The notes under the pieces are model-generated. The model made no database searches. It had not been told where the DNA came from and saw nothing but the letters and a program-made list of their open reading frames with translations. Source: Prunella strophiata (Eukaryota; Chordata; Aves; Passeriformes; Prunellidae). From it: 64,000 bases of DNA. Position 1 is the stretch's first letter; every line of letters starts with the position of its first letter. The DNA lies in NCBI GenBank assembly GCA_036583965.1, contig JAZBQD010000001.1, forward strand, positions 14,623,892 through 14,687,891, in the 5' to 3' direction. The position numbers and the translations under genes are program-made. This document shows, piece after piece, positions 48,839 to 61,400 of the stretch.

Positions 48839-49049
48839 CTTTTCCAGGCAGAAGTCCTAATTCCTGCCTGGCAGTTCTCAGGTGCTTCCATGGTTTCTAA
48901 CATATCAACAACCCTCATGTCTCTGCTGCTGCACAAATCTCCATTCCTTCTTTCACTAAGAGCAGACCAAAGGACCTCACTAGCACCCTGCCCCTCTAAT
49001 TTTGGGGTGCTGGCCCAGGCTTCTCTCTAGCAAGCCTGGGTTTATCCCT

Positions 49050-49560
49050 TCCCCCTTCAAATCTAGTTTAAAGCTGTCTCAGTGAGCCCTGCTGATTCCT
49101 GTGCTAGGATCCTTTCCCATTTGGACACAGGTGTACCCCATCTGTTGCCATCCAGCTCAGTGTCATGTAAACTGACCCATGATCAAAAACCCCAAAATTC
49201 TGCCAATAACATCAGGCTCAGAGCCAGCTATTGATCTGCTGGCTCTTCCTGTTTCTTCCCACATCATTCTCTGCAACTGGAAAGATGGAGGAGACACTGC
49301 CTGTGCTCCTGATCCCTTAACTTGTTGTCCCAAGCCCCTGAAGCCTCTCTTGATTGTGCTTGAGATTATTGTTCACAAATTTGTCACTTCCTACCTGAAA
49401 AATCAGCAATGGACAGAAATCCAACACCCACACCAGGGCAGAAAGCTTTCACTTCCCATCTTTAATCTGGACTCTAGGAAGGCAGTAGACTTCCCTAAGA
49501 AATGAGTCTGTTTGGCATGGTAGGCCTTCTGAGCCCTTCAGGAGGGAGCCTCTTCTGACA
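49050..49560 (-). pseudogene. CR1 ORF1 esterase-like fragment
   Basis: Broken minus-strand frames contain QQINSWL, WQNFGVFDHGSVYMT and ATDGVHLCPNGK. These resemble the SGNH esterase-like domain of bird CR1 ORF1, whose DGxHL block carries the catalytic Asp and His. Stop codons interrupt the frame (for example after INSWL), so it is non-functional. The assignment is from memory of CR1 ORF1 and is less certain than the ORF2 match. Confidence 0.6.
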
Positions 49561-49565
49561 CTGAC

Positions 49566-52500
49566 CCATTTTCATCAGCTTCATTTCAGTCTCACTATTT
49601 ATTAGGCTGGAAAACTTGAATTTTCCCAACAAGAAAGCAAAGAGGGAAGGAGCTGGCCAGAGCTTTCTGGGACTCGTTGGGAGGATCCTTCCTTCCCCCC
49701 TCCACTGCCTGGCAGGTGCCTCCCTGAAGTGCCTTAGCACCCACTGCACACTCCTCCCTCCTTTCCTGGAAGTGCTGCTTTGTCCTGTGGAAACTCAAAT
49801 GCATATGATAATAGGTAAGGAGTTCTTACTGACTCTTTTTATGAGCACTGTGGAAGATGTCAGATGATTATCTGAGGCCTCCCTGCCAAGCCCATTGCTT
49901 CAGGGGGATGCATGGAGGCTGGCAAGAAAGGGAAATCCTATGGCCAAAAGCTCTTGGAGAGAGCAGTTTCTCCTCCCATTTGCAGAGACCATGCTTAAAT
50001 ATTTGTGGTATCATAAATATGCTCTTCAGTGTGTGCACTAATAGATCTCTGGAACACAGATGGGTTTGGACTCTTGGGCTTGTGAAAAGCAAGGTAAGAA
50101 GTGTCCAGAGTGTGTGTGAGGGAGTGTTGGGTGGGTGTCCTCTGGGCTCAGGGTCTTTCTGTTTGACCCCATGCTGGTACTAAAGCAAACTGCCACCATT
50201 ACATCTGTGGGATTTTGAAAATAACATTTTTTTTTTATCACTAACCTGGATGACTATAGCATAAACATTACATATAGGGAGGAAAAGTTACTACCATGGG
50301 GAGAAAACATGGCAAAACAGACCTCTTGTGCCTTATGGGTTATATAGCCACTCATGCATGCATGAAATGAATATGAGAACATATTAAATGATTATATAAA
50401 CATAGCTGATAATATTCTGCTTACTCTCCATACAGTGATTTTATGCTAAAGGGTGCCACTTACCTAACATGGTGCTAAAGCTTCGATCTGAAGTCTTAAT
50501 TCCCTTCTTCAGCCACATTAAAACCTCTCCTTTGGGAACAGAACTTCTCTTTTCCCCCATGCCCTTCCTTTCTCATGCTGTGTGCTCATGGCTTCAGAGA
50601 AGTCTCTTCAGTCTTGGAAGCTGAGGTGCTTCCTAGGAAAAGCAGAGTTAAAGACATGCTGAAGGCTTTTTTTTGGTGTAACAAGACAGAAATCCCTCAG
50701 GGGCAGAGGGGTTCAGGTTGATTTTAATGATTTCCTTCATGTCACAAGGAAAGTTTAAAATAGTTTTCTGTGCCCTGAACATGAGACCAGTAAGAAGTGA
50801 TTTCTGTTTAAGTAGGTGTTAGGAGGTAGGAAAGAGTGCTGTAATAACAACCTGTCTCATAAGCCAAGGAAGTGAGATGTTGAATCTGTACCCAAACAAA
50901 AAGTGAACCTGAGTCACAAGAACATTTTGCAGCTTTCACTGGAGAATTCCAGCCTGTTCCAGAGTGTTTTACCTACCTGGAGAGCTGGGGTAAACACCTG
51001 AACTTCCAGCAAGTGCAGCTTTCCTGGGTGATGTCATGGAGCCAAACAGTCAAGGAGCACAGAGCCTGGGACTGTTTCAAGTATGAGTAAGAGGACAGAA
51101 TTTGGTCCCTTATGCTTAACTTTCACATCTCCTTTCCCTTGTAAATTAAGCTTTCATTCAGCTTTATAGATGGGTAACTGATGTACAGAGATCCCAGAGA
51201 GTTTGTCTAAAGTCACAAATTGAGAAAGGTAATGAAAAAGCACCCAAAAGTTTTGGCCTTTGTGCTCTAGCCCCAAGGAAAACTTAATTTGGCACTGGGA
51301 GCTGCTTGATCTTTAGGGCTTCTGCATGAACAGGGAGTAGTTTGGTTAATGAAATAATATCCCAGGCACATATGAAGAGCAATTACTTGCTCTCATATAA
51401 ACTCTCATGTATTCATCTAGAAAAAATGTTCATGACTCAGTCATCTGGGATGGCTCAGGCTGCTCACCCTGCAGCATGAGGCGTAGGCATTGCAGTGGTG
51501 AAGTTGAAAAGGAAGACACGTGACCCCAATTACTCACAAGGAGAAGAATTATGATCTCAGATGCAGTGCTATAAATCCAAAGTCATCCCCCCCCACCAAA
51601 GAAATTGGCATCATACTGTATTTTCTCTGACACAGGGGAAGTCAGAATGCAGTCTGCAATCCCAGTTTGTCTGCAGAGCTTTGTTCAGGGAGAGGCTTTG
51701 CTCTCCTGCAATGGATGTTAAGTGATGGAGAAAAATAAGGCTGGAAAATGTGAAAGAAAGAAAGATGTGCCAAGCTTCCCTGTAGCAAGAGCAACAAATT
51801 ATTACCTAGTTTTAACAGTGTGCTTAATAATGATTTCACTTTTTAAATCAGGTTTTCTCCATTTTAATGAACAATAAAAATGAAGTGATATACAGGAAGA
51901 CTGTCTAGTTGACATGTATCTCAATCTCCCCCTTTTTGCTCTGGATATCACAAACTCTGAGGAAGGAAGGTGTTGTCTGTCAGGAAAGGTGAAGAAAATG
52001 ACAAACTTACACATTTACAGATGGAATTTGACAACAAACACAGATCTAGTATTAGGGACATTGCAAGTTCAGAGAAAAGATTTATTAATGTAATGACCAC
52101 AGAGAACTGTTCCTGTGGGACATGGGAAATTGTATGAAAGTATTTCCATCAGTGCAGCTCAAAGGACTCAGGGCTTGAAGAGTGGGGACTGGATTCATCA
52201 CAGCAGGAGATCACATAGAAAAATATTCTTAATAGACCCTCCATTTATCATTTCTGAGATTTTGATAATTGTAATATTCTCAACTTTATGGTTTTAGTAA
52301 TTTGGCACTGATAGATGAGAACTTTACCCCTTGAGACTACAGAAAACCTGGCAAGAAATGAACAGGGAAAGGATTCAGTTTGAAACATTATAGGCACCTA
52401 GCAAGTTTCCAGCACATCAGGCAACCCAGAGTTTTTACAAATACGTGTGCTTTTAACGTTTTCTAAGACCACAAAAGCAGTTCAAACATATGTAAAATTA

Positions 52501-54389
52501 TATTATTGGCAAATTGTCCCAGCAGGGTACAGGAGTTATTCCTTAAAAACTCTGGATGTGCAGGAGGACAGATGGGTGTCACCACAAAGCATCCTGGTGC
52601 CCCTGCTGCTGGCACAGGGAGCAGCACAACCTGCAGCTCCAGTGCATGCCACAGTAACTTATGGGCACTTATTGACATTTCTGGCTGGTCACCCAGTTCA
52701 GATTCCTTCCTGAAAAGTCTTGGCACACACATCTTGTGGATATAATTCCTAAGTATGCAGAGGACATGCTTGTGCACCAGCAAAGCTACAGATCCTGTGG
52801 ACTTAGGAAAGCTGATACCTGCATTGCATGCATGACTGCAAAGCCTGTATATTTACACATGCATGGAAGGCAGATGTATTTCACATGTGTGGCAGCATGT
52901 GTGTAATGGAGTGTAGCACAAGGTCCAGGGGTGTCATTAGGAGACACTTGAGTGAAGGTGATGAGGAAACTGTTGGCACTGGCACAGCTGAAATGCTGGA
53001 GCCTTCTGCCTCTTTGCAGAGAGGGGCATTGTAACAACTTGAAACGTTCTTGTGGCAGATCCAAGAACAGTAAAACCTTTCCCAGCATCAAGTAGAGTCA
53101 GAGTGATGGTTTGCAGTCGTTTGCTGTGTGTAATTGACAGCTCTCCATATCTGCATCAGTCAAAACTCCTGGGACTTCCACATCTCTGGTAACCCTGGCA
53201 GAGAAGTGGCCCCAAATAGCCCCCAGGGCCAGCTGCTCTGTGATGCTTCAAAGTCACAGCTGTGTCCTGGCCTGGGTTGGGCACCCTGCATGTGCAAAAG
53301 CAGAGAGCAAAAAATGAAGTTTTTAAATTAAGTACCCTTTATTAGAGTTTTTGGAGCAGTTTTATACAATTTCAGTTCAGAGGTGATTTTTTAACTGAAA
53401 TTGTACCTCAGCCCATCCCTGCACATCTGCAGTGTGATCAGCAGAGAAGGTGCTGTACACCAGAACAGCAAAACCCACCTCCCACAATAAACTTCCCTCT
53501 GAAGAGGCAATTCTGTATTTCTCATGGAGAGACACTTACAAGAGCTGCCCCTCAAAGTGCTGCTCTTCCTCTGGCCTGGGACCCCAATGGGAAGTGATCA
53601 CTGGTCCTTTGGCTAACCAGCAGCATCCAGGTCTCTGATCCAGGGAGAAGAAGCTGGACACATGGCACATTTGTGAGATGAAGGGGAATGTGAGGGGGAA
53701 ACATCTAAAGGACCCAAGAAATTAAAAGGTATCCTGTCAACACCAAGAGAGTGCTGAGAGTTGTGTTTTGGCAGCTGGGAAAAAGTCACACAATGTAGGA
53801 CCAGTCTTCACAAACACAAGAGGTTCTGATCCTTGAGAAGCTTTAAAGAAAAGGATTCTAGCCAGTGTTGCATGAGATGAGGGCATTGTCTCCAGAGGTG
53901 ACACACCTCCCTTATTTTGTTTTTGTTCCATCATAGACACAGTCCCTTACAGGCTCTGATGGGGGCACAGGGCTGTTTTCCAGCAGCACCATCCCAGACC
54001 CCAGCCAGGACCAAGTCTGCAAGGCTCTGGGTAAGCTAAATCTAAAATTGTGTAAAGATTGCTCTGCAGCCCTATTTTCAAAAGCGTTGATACTGATCTT
54101 GCTCCTCTCATCTGAAAGCTAGCTAAAACACTTCCATGAGGATTGTAGGGCTGCAGCAGAGCACTTTGAACTGCATTTTCCTCATTCTTGGTGAACAGAG
54201 AAATCTTTAATGGGGTATTTATTTAGTGTGCCAGAGCCAACAGGTGTAGGTAATTTGGAACTGCCAAGGACAAATCACCAGGTGTAATGTTAAGACAGTT
54301 ACTCCAGGGGGGAGAGAGGGAGTGGGGAAGTGCTGTATATTAGCATAACTATCTCCTCACACATCCTCTCTCTTCTTTGCATAATATCC
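49566..54389. other. Intergenic DNA without a supported gene
   Basis: This is mixed-composition single-copy DNA. Open frames of up to 108 codons occur on both strands without domain similarity or coherent splice sites. I see no named repeat. Confidence 0.55.
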
Positions 54390-55300
54390 CAGTCTTGTGG
54401 GCCCCTGCCAGCAAAATAAGACAATGATCCCAGCCCTGTGGGCCTGTCATTATTGATTTATAAAATACTTACAGCTAGCTGTGTTAAATGTGTCCTTCCA
54501 TTGCAAGGAGGAAGTACTGGGCATACAGTGGTGTAAGACTGCACAGTTATTATCATGCTTTAGGAGTTACATATAAAGGCATCTTCAAAATGCCTTTTTT
54601 TAGGCATTTTGACCACTTCACGGAAACCCATCTGGAAATGAACGTAGCTGGCCTAATGTATGTAATGAATCTAATGTGCTGTTCTTCCACATTAAGGATA
54701 AATCTAATAGGATGATTGAGTGGGGCCAAACTTCTCCAGGAAATTCCTTTATAATACATGATTGAATTATTGTTTTTCTATTAGGGCAGCCAAAACATTC
54801 AGTGTTCTTGACAATGCAGGATGTGTGCCGTAACTTTCTTTGCCACTAAGCTAGGCATACTGTATCTGGACATATGCCCAGCTTTTTTGAGTATTTCCAG
54901 TTGAGTGATTTATTTATTTTCCAAAGAAAGGCTACATAAGTTATACAGAACTCAGTAGACTTCTTTTTGGGTCAGATGACAGAACTTGGTGCCTGGCTGC
55001 CAAATGGACGAAATCTGAGGAATCCGGAGGCGTTTCCAGCAAAGCTGAGATTTTCCTAATGGATACCTAAAAGTTGTGCTTGTGGCACTACTAAACCTTT
55101 CTCAATAGAAATTGTGCTCCTAACTCCCTTTGCAAATCTCTACTTCATGTCTGCATTCAAGCCACTAATTATGCTGATTTTCAAAAATGTTGGGCTTCCA
55201 GCTGCAACTGTGTAATTGAAGAGAAGCTGAATGTAGCACGTGAAAATTTGATTATTTATTTATAAGCCTAAATATGATTCTAGCAGCCTGATTTCAAATG
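54390..55300. promoter_or_regulatory. Possible conserved non-coding element (enhancer candidate)
   Basis: This AT-rich block has many homeodomain cores (tcattattgattt, ctaataggatgattgag, attgaattattg) and a perfect 11-bp hairpin. It contains no repeat signature or open frame. Position suggests the EMX2 regulatory domain. Conservation itself cannot be seen from one sequence, so this is a hypothesis. Confidence 0.25.
54585..54612. repeat. Perfect 11-bp hairpin with T6 loop
   Basis: TCAAAATGCCT and its exact reverse complement AGGCATTTTGA are separated by six T. Confidence 0.85.
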
Positions 55301-55315
55301 CCTTTTAAAACCTAG

Positions 55316-55372
55316 GACAAGATTCAATGATCTTAAAGGCCTTTTCCAACCTAAGCAATTCTATGATTCTCT
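55316..55372 (+). mobile_element. CR1 3' end fragment
   Basis: The sequence gattcaatgatcttaaaggcc followed by ttttccaacctaagcaattctatgattct is the plus-strand CR1 3' terminus. About 60 bases remain, truncated at the 5' side as is usual for CR1. It lies at the right edge of the AT-rich block that begins at 54.39 kb. Confidence 0.8.
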
Positions 55373-55375
55373 AAT

Positions 55376-57640
55376 TTGAATGTGGATTGTTTGGTCTTTA
55401 TTTTTTTCTGGAAATACATTGTGCATTTGAGACACCCACTTGCACTCCCAGGGGTAACAGCCATAAAATGTGTGTCGTTATTGGTGCACAGGATGAGAAT
55501 GTGCTGTGACTCTAGGACATCCTGCAACCCCAAACATAAGTGTATGGCTATATACAAAAGTAGAAAGGGAGAAGAACTCCATATTTTTTCAAACTGCAGC
55601 TTGGGAAAAGGTGGTGTTTATTAGTGTAGCCTCCTAACCTTGTCTAAAAGATCTCATTGCTCATTTCCTGTAGCAACAGAGCTTCTTCCTTTCAGTCTTC
55701 TTAATAGGGGAGGGCAATTATTTTTCTTCTGTGAATAAAATACTTGACACCACCCCTCCCCTTCCCAAGTAGTCTCAGGTCAAATCAGTCATATAGTTGC
55801 AGCTGGAAACTATTTTTGGCCTAGGTTTACAGCTCTGTAGAGGATATCCAGATACTCTACCAAATATTTAAGGCACTCAGCCAGGGTGTGGGAGATGGCA
55901 GGTTCAAATCTCTCAGGAAAAGTGGATTTGAATCCACCCCCCTGGAGGTAACTATCATCAGCATCTTGCTGTGTAGGAATGATGAGTGAATGATTCAAGC
56001 AACCCAAGGTTTGACCAGCTACTTGTCTCACTTGAGGCTTTCCTCAGTTCTTGGGCTGCAGGGAAGGTGGGATGGGGAACAAAACCAAGCAGGGGCCTCG
56101 CTTTTACCTCACAAGCTAAACCAAACCACTTTTACATTCAACCAGCATCTGTCTCAGCCATGCAGAGGTGAGGCTGGGCTCACTCTCACCCCTACCCATC
56201 TCCCACAGAAACCAGTGTTTGATTGCTGGGTTTGATTTCTTTTTAATCCTCCTTAAACTGAAACTCACAGATTATCTGCCACTGAGCCAGGATCCTTACT
56301 CATCCTGGCAGAGATCAGGTTCTGACCTCTGGGACATCAAATAAAAGCAAGGAGGGGAGTAATGTTTGTTGGCTTTGTAAGTAACAGAGAGTGAAAGACA
56401 CCCAAGTGGGTAGAACTGGAGTGGCCCAGTACCTGTTCTGCACAGAAAATGCTGGACCTCTCCTGGTGATATTTCTCTACATGTGCCCCACAGCCTTGCT
56501 CCTCAAGTGCATCTGGAGTTAAACAGCTCTCCAGGTTAACCCATACCCCTGTGCAGGATTCCTGAGCTAGCCGAGTGTTTATCATCCTTGAGGAATCTCG
56601 CCTGTGGAGGTTTGATTAATTTTTTTCATACACATATAAACAGATTCAAGATGTTCTTGCTCAGCCAGAGGATAAAGGTTTCTCCTGCTATCTCAGCTCT
56701 CCATCAGAAAAACAGTCAGTCCCAGTGTGCCAAGATTCTCCCAAAGGCATTATTGCCGTCATCTGCGTTTGCGAACGCAGGCTCGCAGGCATCCTGAAAA
56801 ACAAGGACAGTGTCCTCTCCCAGCATGAGCTCTGAATTCTGGATAATCCCAGGCTGGAACTGCTTCTTCCATGTACCTAGAGCCAGGAGAGCTCTCAGAG
56901 AAGACCTGGAGATGCCATCCACATGCAGCAGTAACGGGGGTCCCAGCCTCTCCAAAGCAGCAGTGTTAAACCTGTGATTCCAGTTTGGACAAGTGCAGAG
57001 CATGACCTAAACCTTCTTAGTTCACTCCAGAGTCTTCCCTTTCCCTCCTAAGTTGCCAAATCACCCTGCCAGATATTGCTCAAGAGCTGATGTGGGTTTG
57101 CACTGCGTGTGCCACGTGTGAGTGGTGTTAAAGAGAGTCATTATCATTAGAGAATCTGCATTTGCAAATAAAAAAAAAAAACAAACATACAAAATCACTG
57201 AAACCTCATCAGAGGATTGAGCCACATGCATCCACAGATGCTCCATACCCACTTTTCCTTTCCTCCAAGGCAGAGGGCAGGCTGTGTGTCCAGCACAAAT
57301 CCAACCAAACTCTAAGCAGTCTCTAAGTGATTTCACGGATCTTAAATGAAGAAAAGATTATTTGGTTTAGGATTCAAAACAAGTGAAAAATTTCCACCAT
57401 TCCATCCTTTCTTGCCAAACCCCAAATATTTAAATTGAATGCAACTGGACCAAAAAAAAAATCCCACCAAAACTGAGTATTTTGATTATCTGGGATCTCA
57501 GCCTTCTTACTGAGAAATAAGGTTACAGAAAGGTGAAAAGAAAGTACATTTTAGAAAATCCTTGACTTCAGTGCTATAGCCTTGCCCTTGTGTCAGTGCC
57601 CTAACAGGGTGAAAGGCTCTTCTGAACCAATTCTGTTTAA
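55376..57640. other. Intergenic DNA without a supported gene
   Basis: Nothing recognisable is visible apart from a small CpG-dense palindrome at 56763-56780 and A/T tracts. Confidence 0.5.
56763..56780. repeat. CpG-containing palindrome
   Basis: CTGCGTT and AACGCAG flank TGCG, giving three CpGs in 18 bases in a CpG-poor region. Confidence 0.75.
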
Positions 57641-58400
57641 TTCTTTGTGGGAGGTGCCTGCCTGTTCAGTCTAGTGTAATCTGCCTATAGTATCTCATTT
57701 GCACTAATCATCAGCACAACTGAATTCCTGGCTGGCAGCAAGAACATCCAGGTTCAGGATCTCTGCTTTCTCCCCTTTTATTTTGCTTTCTAATTTGCAT
57801 GCATGCACATCCACATTTCAGATACACCCAATGATATCAGGTTTTGAATCCCCCCACCATTTGCTAACTCAGAGAATTGTGCAAACTGAAATTCTTAGTT
57901 CTGGAAGACCAGAGCTTGTCAAAGCTCTCCTCTGCACCGCTTCCTACTGACATGTTTTCATGTTAGCCAAATAAAATGCCAGGGATCCCCTGTAGCATGT
58001 TTCCAGCTTTCCAGAGCAGTCTGGGGAAGGAGCTTGTTCACTGATTGCCACAGCTACACAATGTCATAAAATGTCATTATTAATATATTTGCTTTATTCG
58101 GCAGAATAATATGAATTATTCCCTCATAAATTTTTACTCCCTACACAGGGCTCTGGTTGACAAGAATTGTAGGTCTAATTATTGGAACATGTGCTTTAAT
58201 GTGTTTTAATGTCATGTTTTCCTTTAATTGTATTATATTGTAAGCCTGCTCTAGAAATAACACCATTAAAGTTCCCTTTCAAAACAAAGATCAATCAAAG
58301 AGACAAGCAATTATTTCATTATCCTTAAGAAGCTCATAACATAATGAAAGGAATGTTAAAAATAAACTAAATGGGTGTACTTGATTGAAAGAATAGATCA
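57641..58400. promoter_or_regulatory. Possible enhancer with TCF/LEF, OTX-type and homeobox motifs
   Basis: The block contains two TAATCY/TAATCA bicoid-type cores near 57.69-57.72 kb, an ATTTGCAC octamer-like site, several ATTA cores, and AACAAAGATC followed by AATCAAAGAG near 58.29 kb, which resembles paired TCF/LEF sites. It has no open frame or repeat family. EMX2 is Wnt-responsive in the dorsal forebrain (established), which makes such motifs here of interest. The call is inference. Confidence 0.25.
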
Positions 58401-61400
58401 GTCCTAGTGACTTTTCTCAGAGAGTAAAAAATTATCCAGGATTACATTTTCACAGCTTTGAGTATATTATGGATTCTCTGTTTCTAATAATTAAGTAAGG
58501 AAGACTCTTTTGGATAATGAACTGAGAATGAAATTAGCAACAGATGTATCTGAGGAGAAGCAAACACTCAGGATGAAAAGCCTAAACTGCAGTTCTGAGG
58601 GCAGGTGGGATTAGGTGGTGTTTGGGTTCACTGAGTCCTCCCCAGCCTGGCTTGGAGGAGACTCCATGTGTGACTCCACACCATCCCTGCTGGTGAGCCC
58701 TGGAACCCTCTTGAAGGCAATTTTGCAAAGCTTTATGGGCCTTCTTTGATTTTTTTTTTTTCAACTTTTTGTGATATTGGAGCCTTTCAGATGCTCAGAT
58801 ACTGAGGTAGATGCAATGTAGAGGGACATCAGTAGAAAAACTGGTTGCAAGAGAAAAGCTTTTCCAAGAAACTGTAAGAAGAAGAAGCTGGGCAGGTAGG
58901 ATATGAGTTAAGGGAGGAGCTTGTGTTTCTTCTCAGTCCTCTATCCAAATCTGACTCCTCTGGCCTTCAGTCTAAAACAGGCAGCACCTGGAAACCACGA
59001 GGCAGGGTGGCTGCAGGAGGGGAAGGCAGCTTTGGGACATTTGTCATGTGTCACTGGGGCCAGATGGACTCTGCAGCACAGAAGACAAAGCTCAGAAGAA
59101 CCAGAAGGAGCAAATTTCTCCTTTCCCAGGCAGAGCAAAGTGCCTTGCTTCCTGTCTGCTTTCCTCAGTGGAGGGGGAAAACCAGATGGAGGGATGAGGG
59201 GTCTCAGTTCAGCACCCTGGGCAGGCCAGGTGAGCATCACTGCCCTCCCTGTGCCCCTGCCCAGCAGCCATCAGAACTGGCTTCTGTGGGGCCACTCTGA
59301 GCCAGCTGTGCTGGGAGCAGCTCTTTGGACACCTGCTCTACCTTCACAGCCATTTTTACCAGCACAGCTCTCCCAGGGGGAGGTGTTTTTACTCCTTGCA
59401 GCAGAACTGGGCTGGCAGTGCCTTCCTGCCCTTGGTTGGACCTGAGCTTGAAGCTGGAATTAGTCCAGTCAATGAAAAGTGTCCCATACATTCCTGCTTC
59501 AGAATCCTTTTAGCTCCCATTGTTCCCATTTTCCTGAGCAAGGAGAGGAGTGAGAGCAGCTGCAGGTGGCCATGGCACCAGGTGTGGGGGCAGGTGACAT
59601 CCCAGGGCCTCCTTTGTCACACTGACAGGAGCAATAAGGGTTTCCACATGACTAAACTGGGTCCTGACTTCCAGAAAGAAAATCCCTCTTGGCATCACTG
59701 CCTTCCCAGCATGGCACCATCATTGGTTTAACCAGTTTCTCAATCTATATAACCAGTTCATCCTGCCTGAGGTGTATGCATCAGTGTTTATTAGAGTAGA
59801 CTCTCATGGCTTGTGTTTGCTGAGGAAAAGTCTCTGCCTAACACTTTCCATCCTTTTTTTTTTGCTGTTTCTTTCTCTGGGGGGGGGGGGGAGGGCTTGC
59901 TGTGGCAATTTCTTTCACATGTTGAGATTGTTGTTTTTCTAACACAAAACACTATACATTTCAAAAGCTTAGTAGGAAAGAGATATTTCTAAGTCATGTT
60001 TCTTGCCAGAGGAGTAGTGAACACTAAATGTTGGCTGTAGACAGTGGTAGACTTGGGATTTGGTAGTTAACCAGTAAAAATATTAAAACAGGCAAAGTCT
60101 GTCATCATGTAAGAGACAGCTTTCAACTTTACTAAATGTCTTTCTACTTACAAAGTTAATGGAAACCAGTCACAATGATAAAATCTGTGATTGTCTTAAA
60201 TAGAAAGAATTCTTGGTTCCTTGTGGTAGAAAGAAGACTGGAATTTAAATTCTTGGGCTTTCCCTCCTCGTTTTTAATTCCTTTCATTTGATTAAAAGAA
60301 AGTTTTTTTTAAATGAACAGGCCAATGCAGGAAGAAAAGAGAAACATACATCTTAGCAAGATAAAACCCCAATCCTTTTAAAAAAATACCCAAACCGTGC
60401 AATTATGAGAAATCCAACAGCCCCAAAACATGTGGCCCCAGAGCAGATAGAGGAGGTAAACAAAACCTTGGGCAAAACTGGGCAAATGCAGGAATGTTAC
60501 TGGAGAATTCCTGATAAAAACATGACAGGAGAAACCACCATGCAAACCACTTGCAGCTCGGGAGAAAGAACAGCAACGAGGCAGAGATGGGAGCCACAGA
60601 TAACAACGTGTGGAAAATTTCTGAGAGAAATCAGGGAGAAAAATAAGGACAAAGAGAAATCTGAGAGATTCAGATGTGCTGAAATGCCAACAGAGCAGAG
60701 AAAATCATGAGGAAAAGCAATTGTGAGGACATGGAGCTTGAGAAGCTGTGGTAGCTCTGGAGAGCCTCCCCAGCCACTGAACACTAGGAAAGGAGGAGAA
60801 ACACCCCAGATCTTCTGGCTCACCTTGACATCTCTGCCCAAAGGAGGAGGCTGTACTATGACATAATGCTGCTGTTGCAGCCTTGCTACAGCTCAGATCT
60901 GGAGGAAAACCTCAGCTCTTGCTGTCACTTTGTGAGAGAAGCTGTTCTTTCAGCTCCTTTAGCCTGGTGCAGCACAATCCAGGCTCAGTCCCCTGCTCTG
61001 AGACACCAGCAATGGCCCAAATAACAAATAGCAGAGTAAAATCTAAGTCTCACAGCATCAAAACTGAATGGACTGACTCTTGTTAGCCTAGGAAAGTTAA
61101 TATTGGCCCCTGCATGGAGGCCAAAATTCAAAGTCAGCTGGAGTTTAGTGCAGATTTTTGTCTGCTCTCTGGAATAGACTTTTAGAGTGATGAAAGGGGA
61201 AGTAATATTTTCTAGCCTATGAAAACTTCTATTGTAAAAATGGTCTAATCTGGTCTGTGCTAGAATGAAGCCATGACTCCCTGATGTTTCACATTAACAA
61301 ACAGAGAAAGGCTCTCAGCACAGCACACACCAGCCCAGTGACCTTGACACCTGCCTGCTCAGACCTTCTGGTGAGGTCAGCCCTCCCACACCTCCCATGG

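Larger units (their letters stand above)
48271..49565 (-). mobile_element. Decayed CR1 non-LTR retrotransposon (minus strand)
   Basis: The left end (gaatcatagaattatagaat, then ggttggaag...tttaagatcc) is the reverse complement of the bird CR1 3' end. Reading the minus strand from right to left gives an ORF1 esterase-like remnant (about 49.05-49.56 kb), an ORF2 endonuclease remnant (about 48.57-48.84 kb) and the 3' UTR (about 48.27-48.56 kb). The reverse transcriptase region is missing, so this is an internally deleted copy. Frameshifts and stops throughout show it is old and inactive. Confidence 0.85.

Noticed and set aside
58921..59445. 174-codon plus-strand open frame
   Set aside because: No recognisable domain, overlapped by several other open frames on both strands in a GC-richer patch, and no splice or promoter signs.
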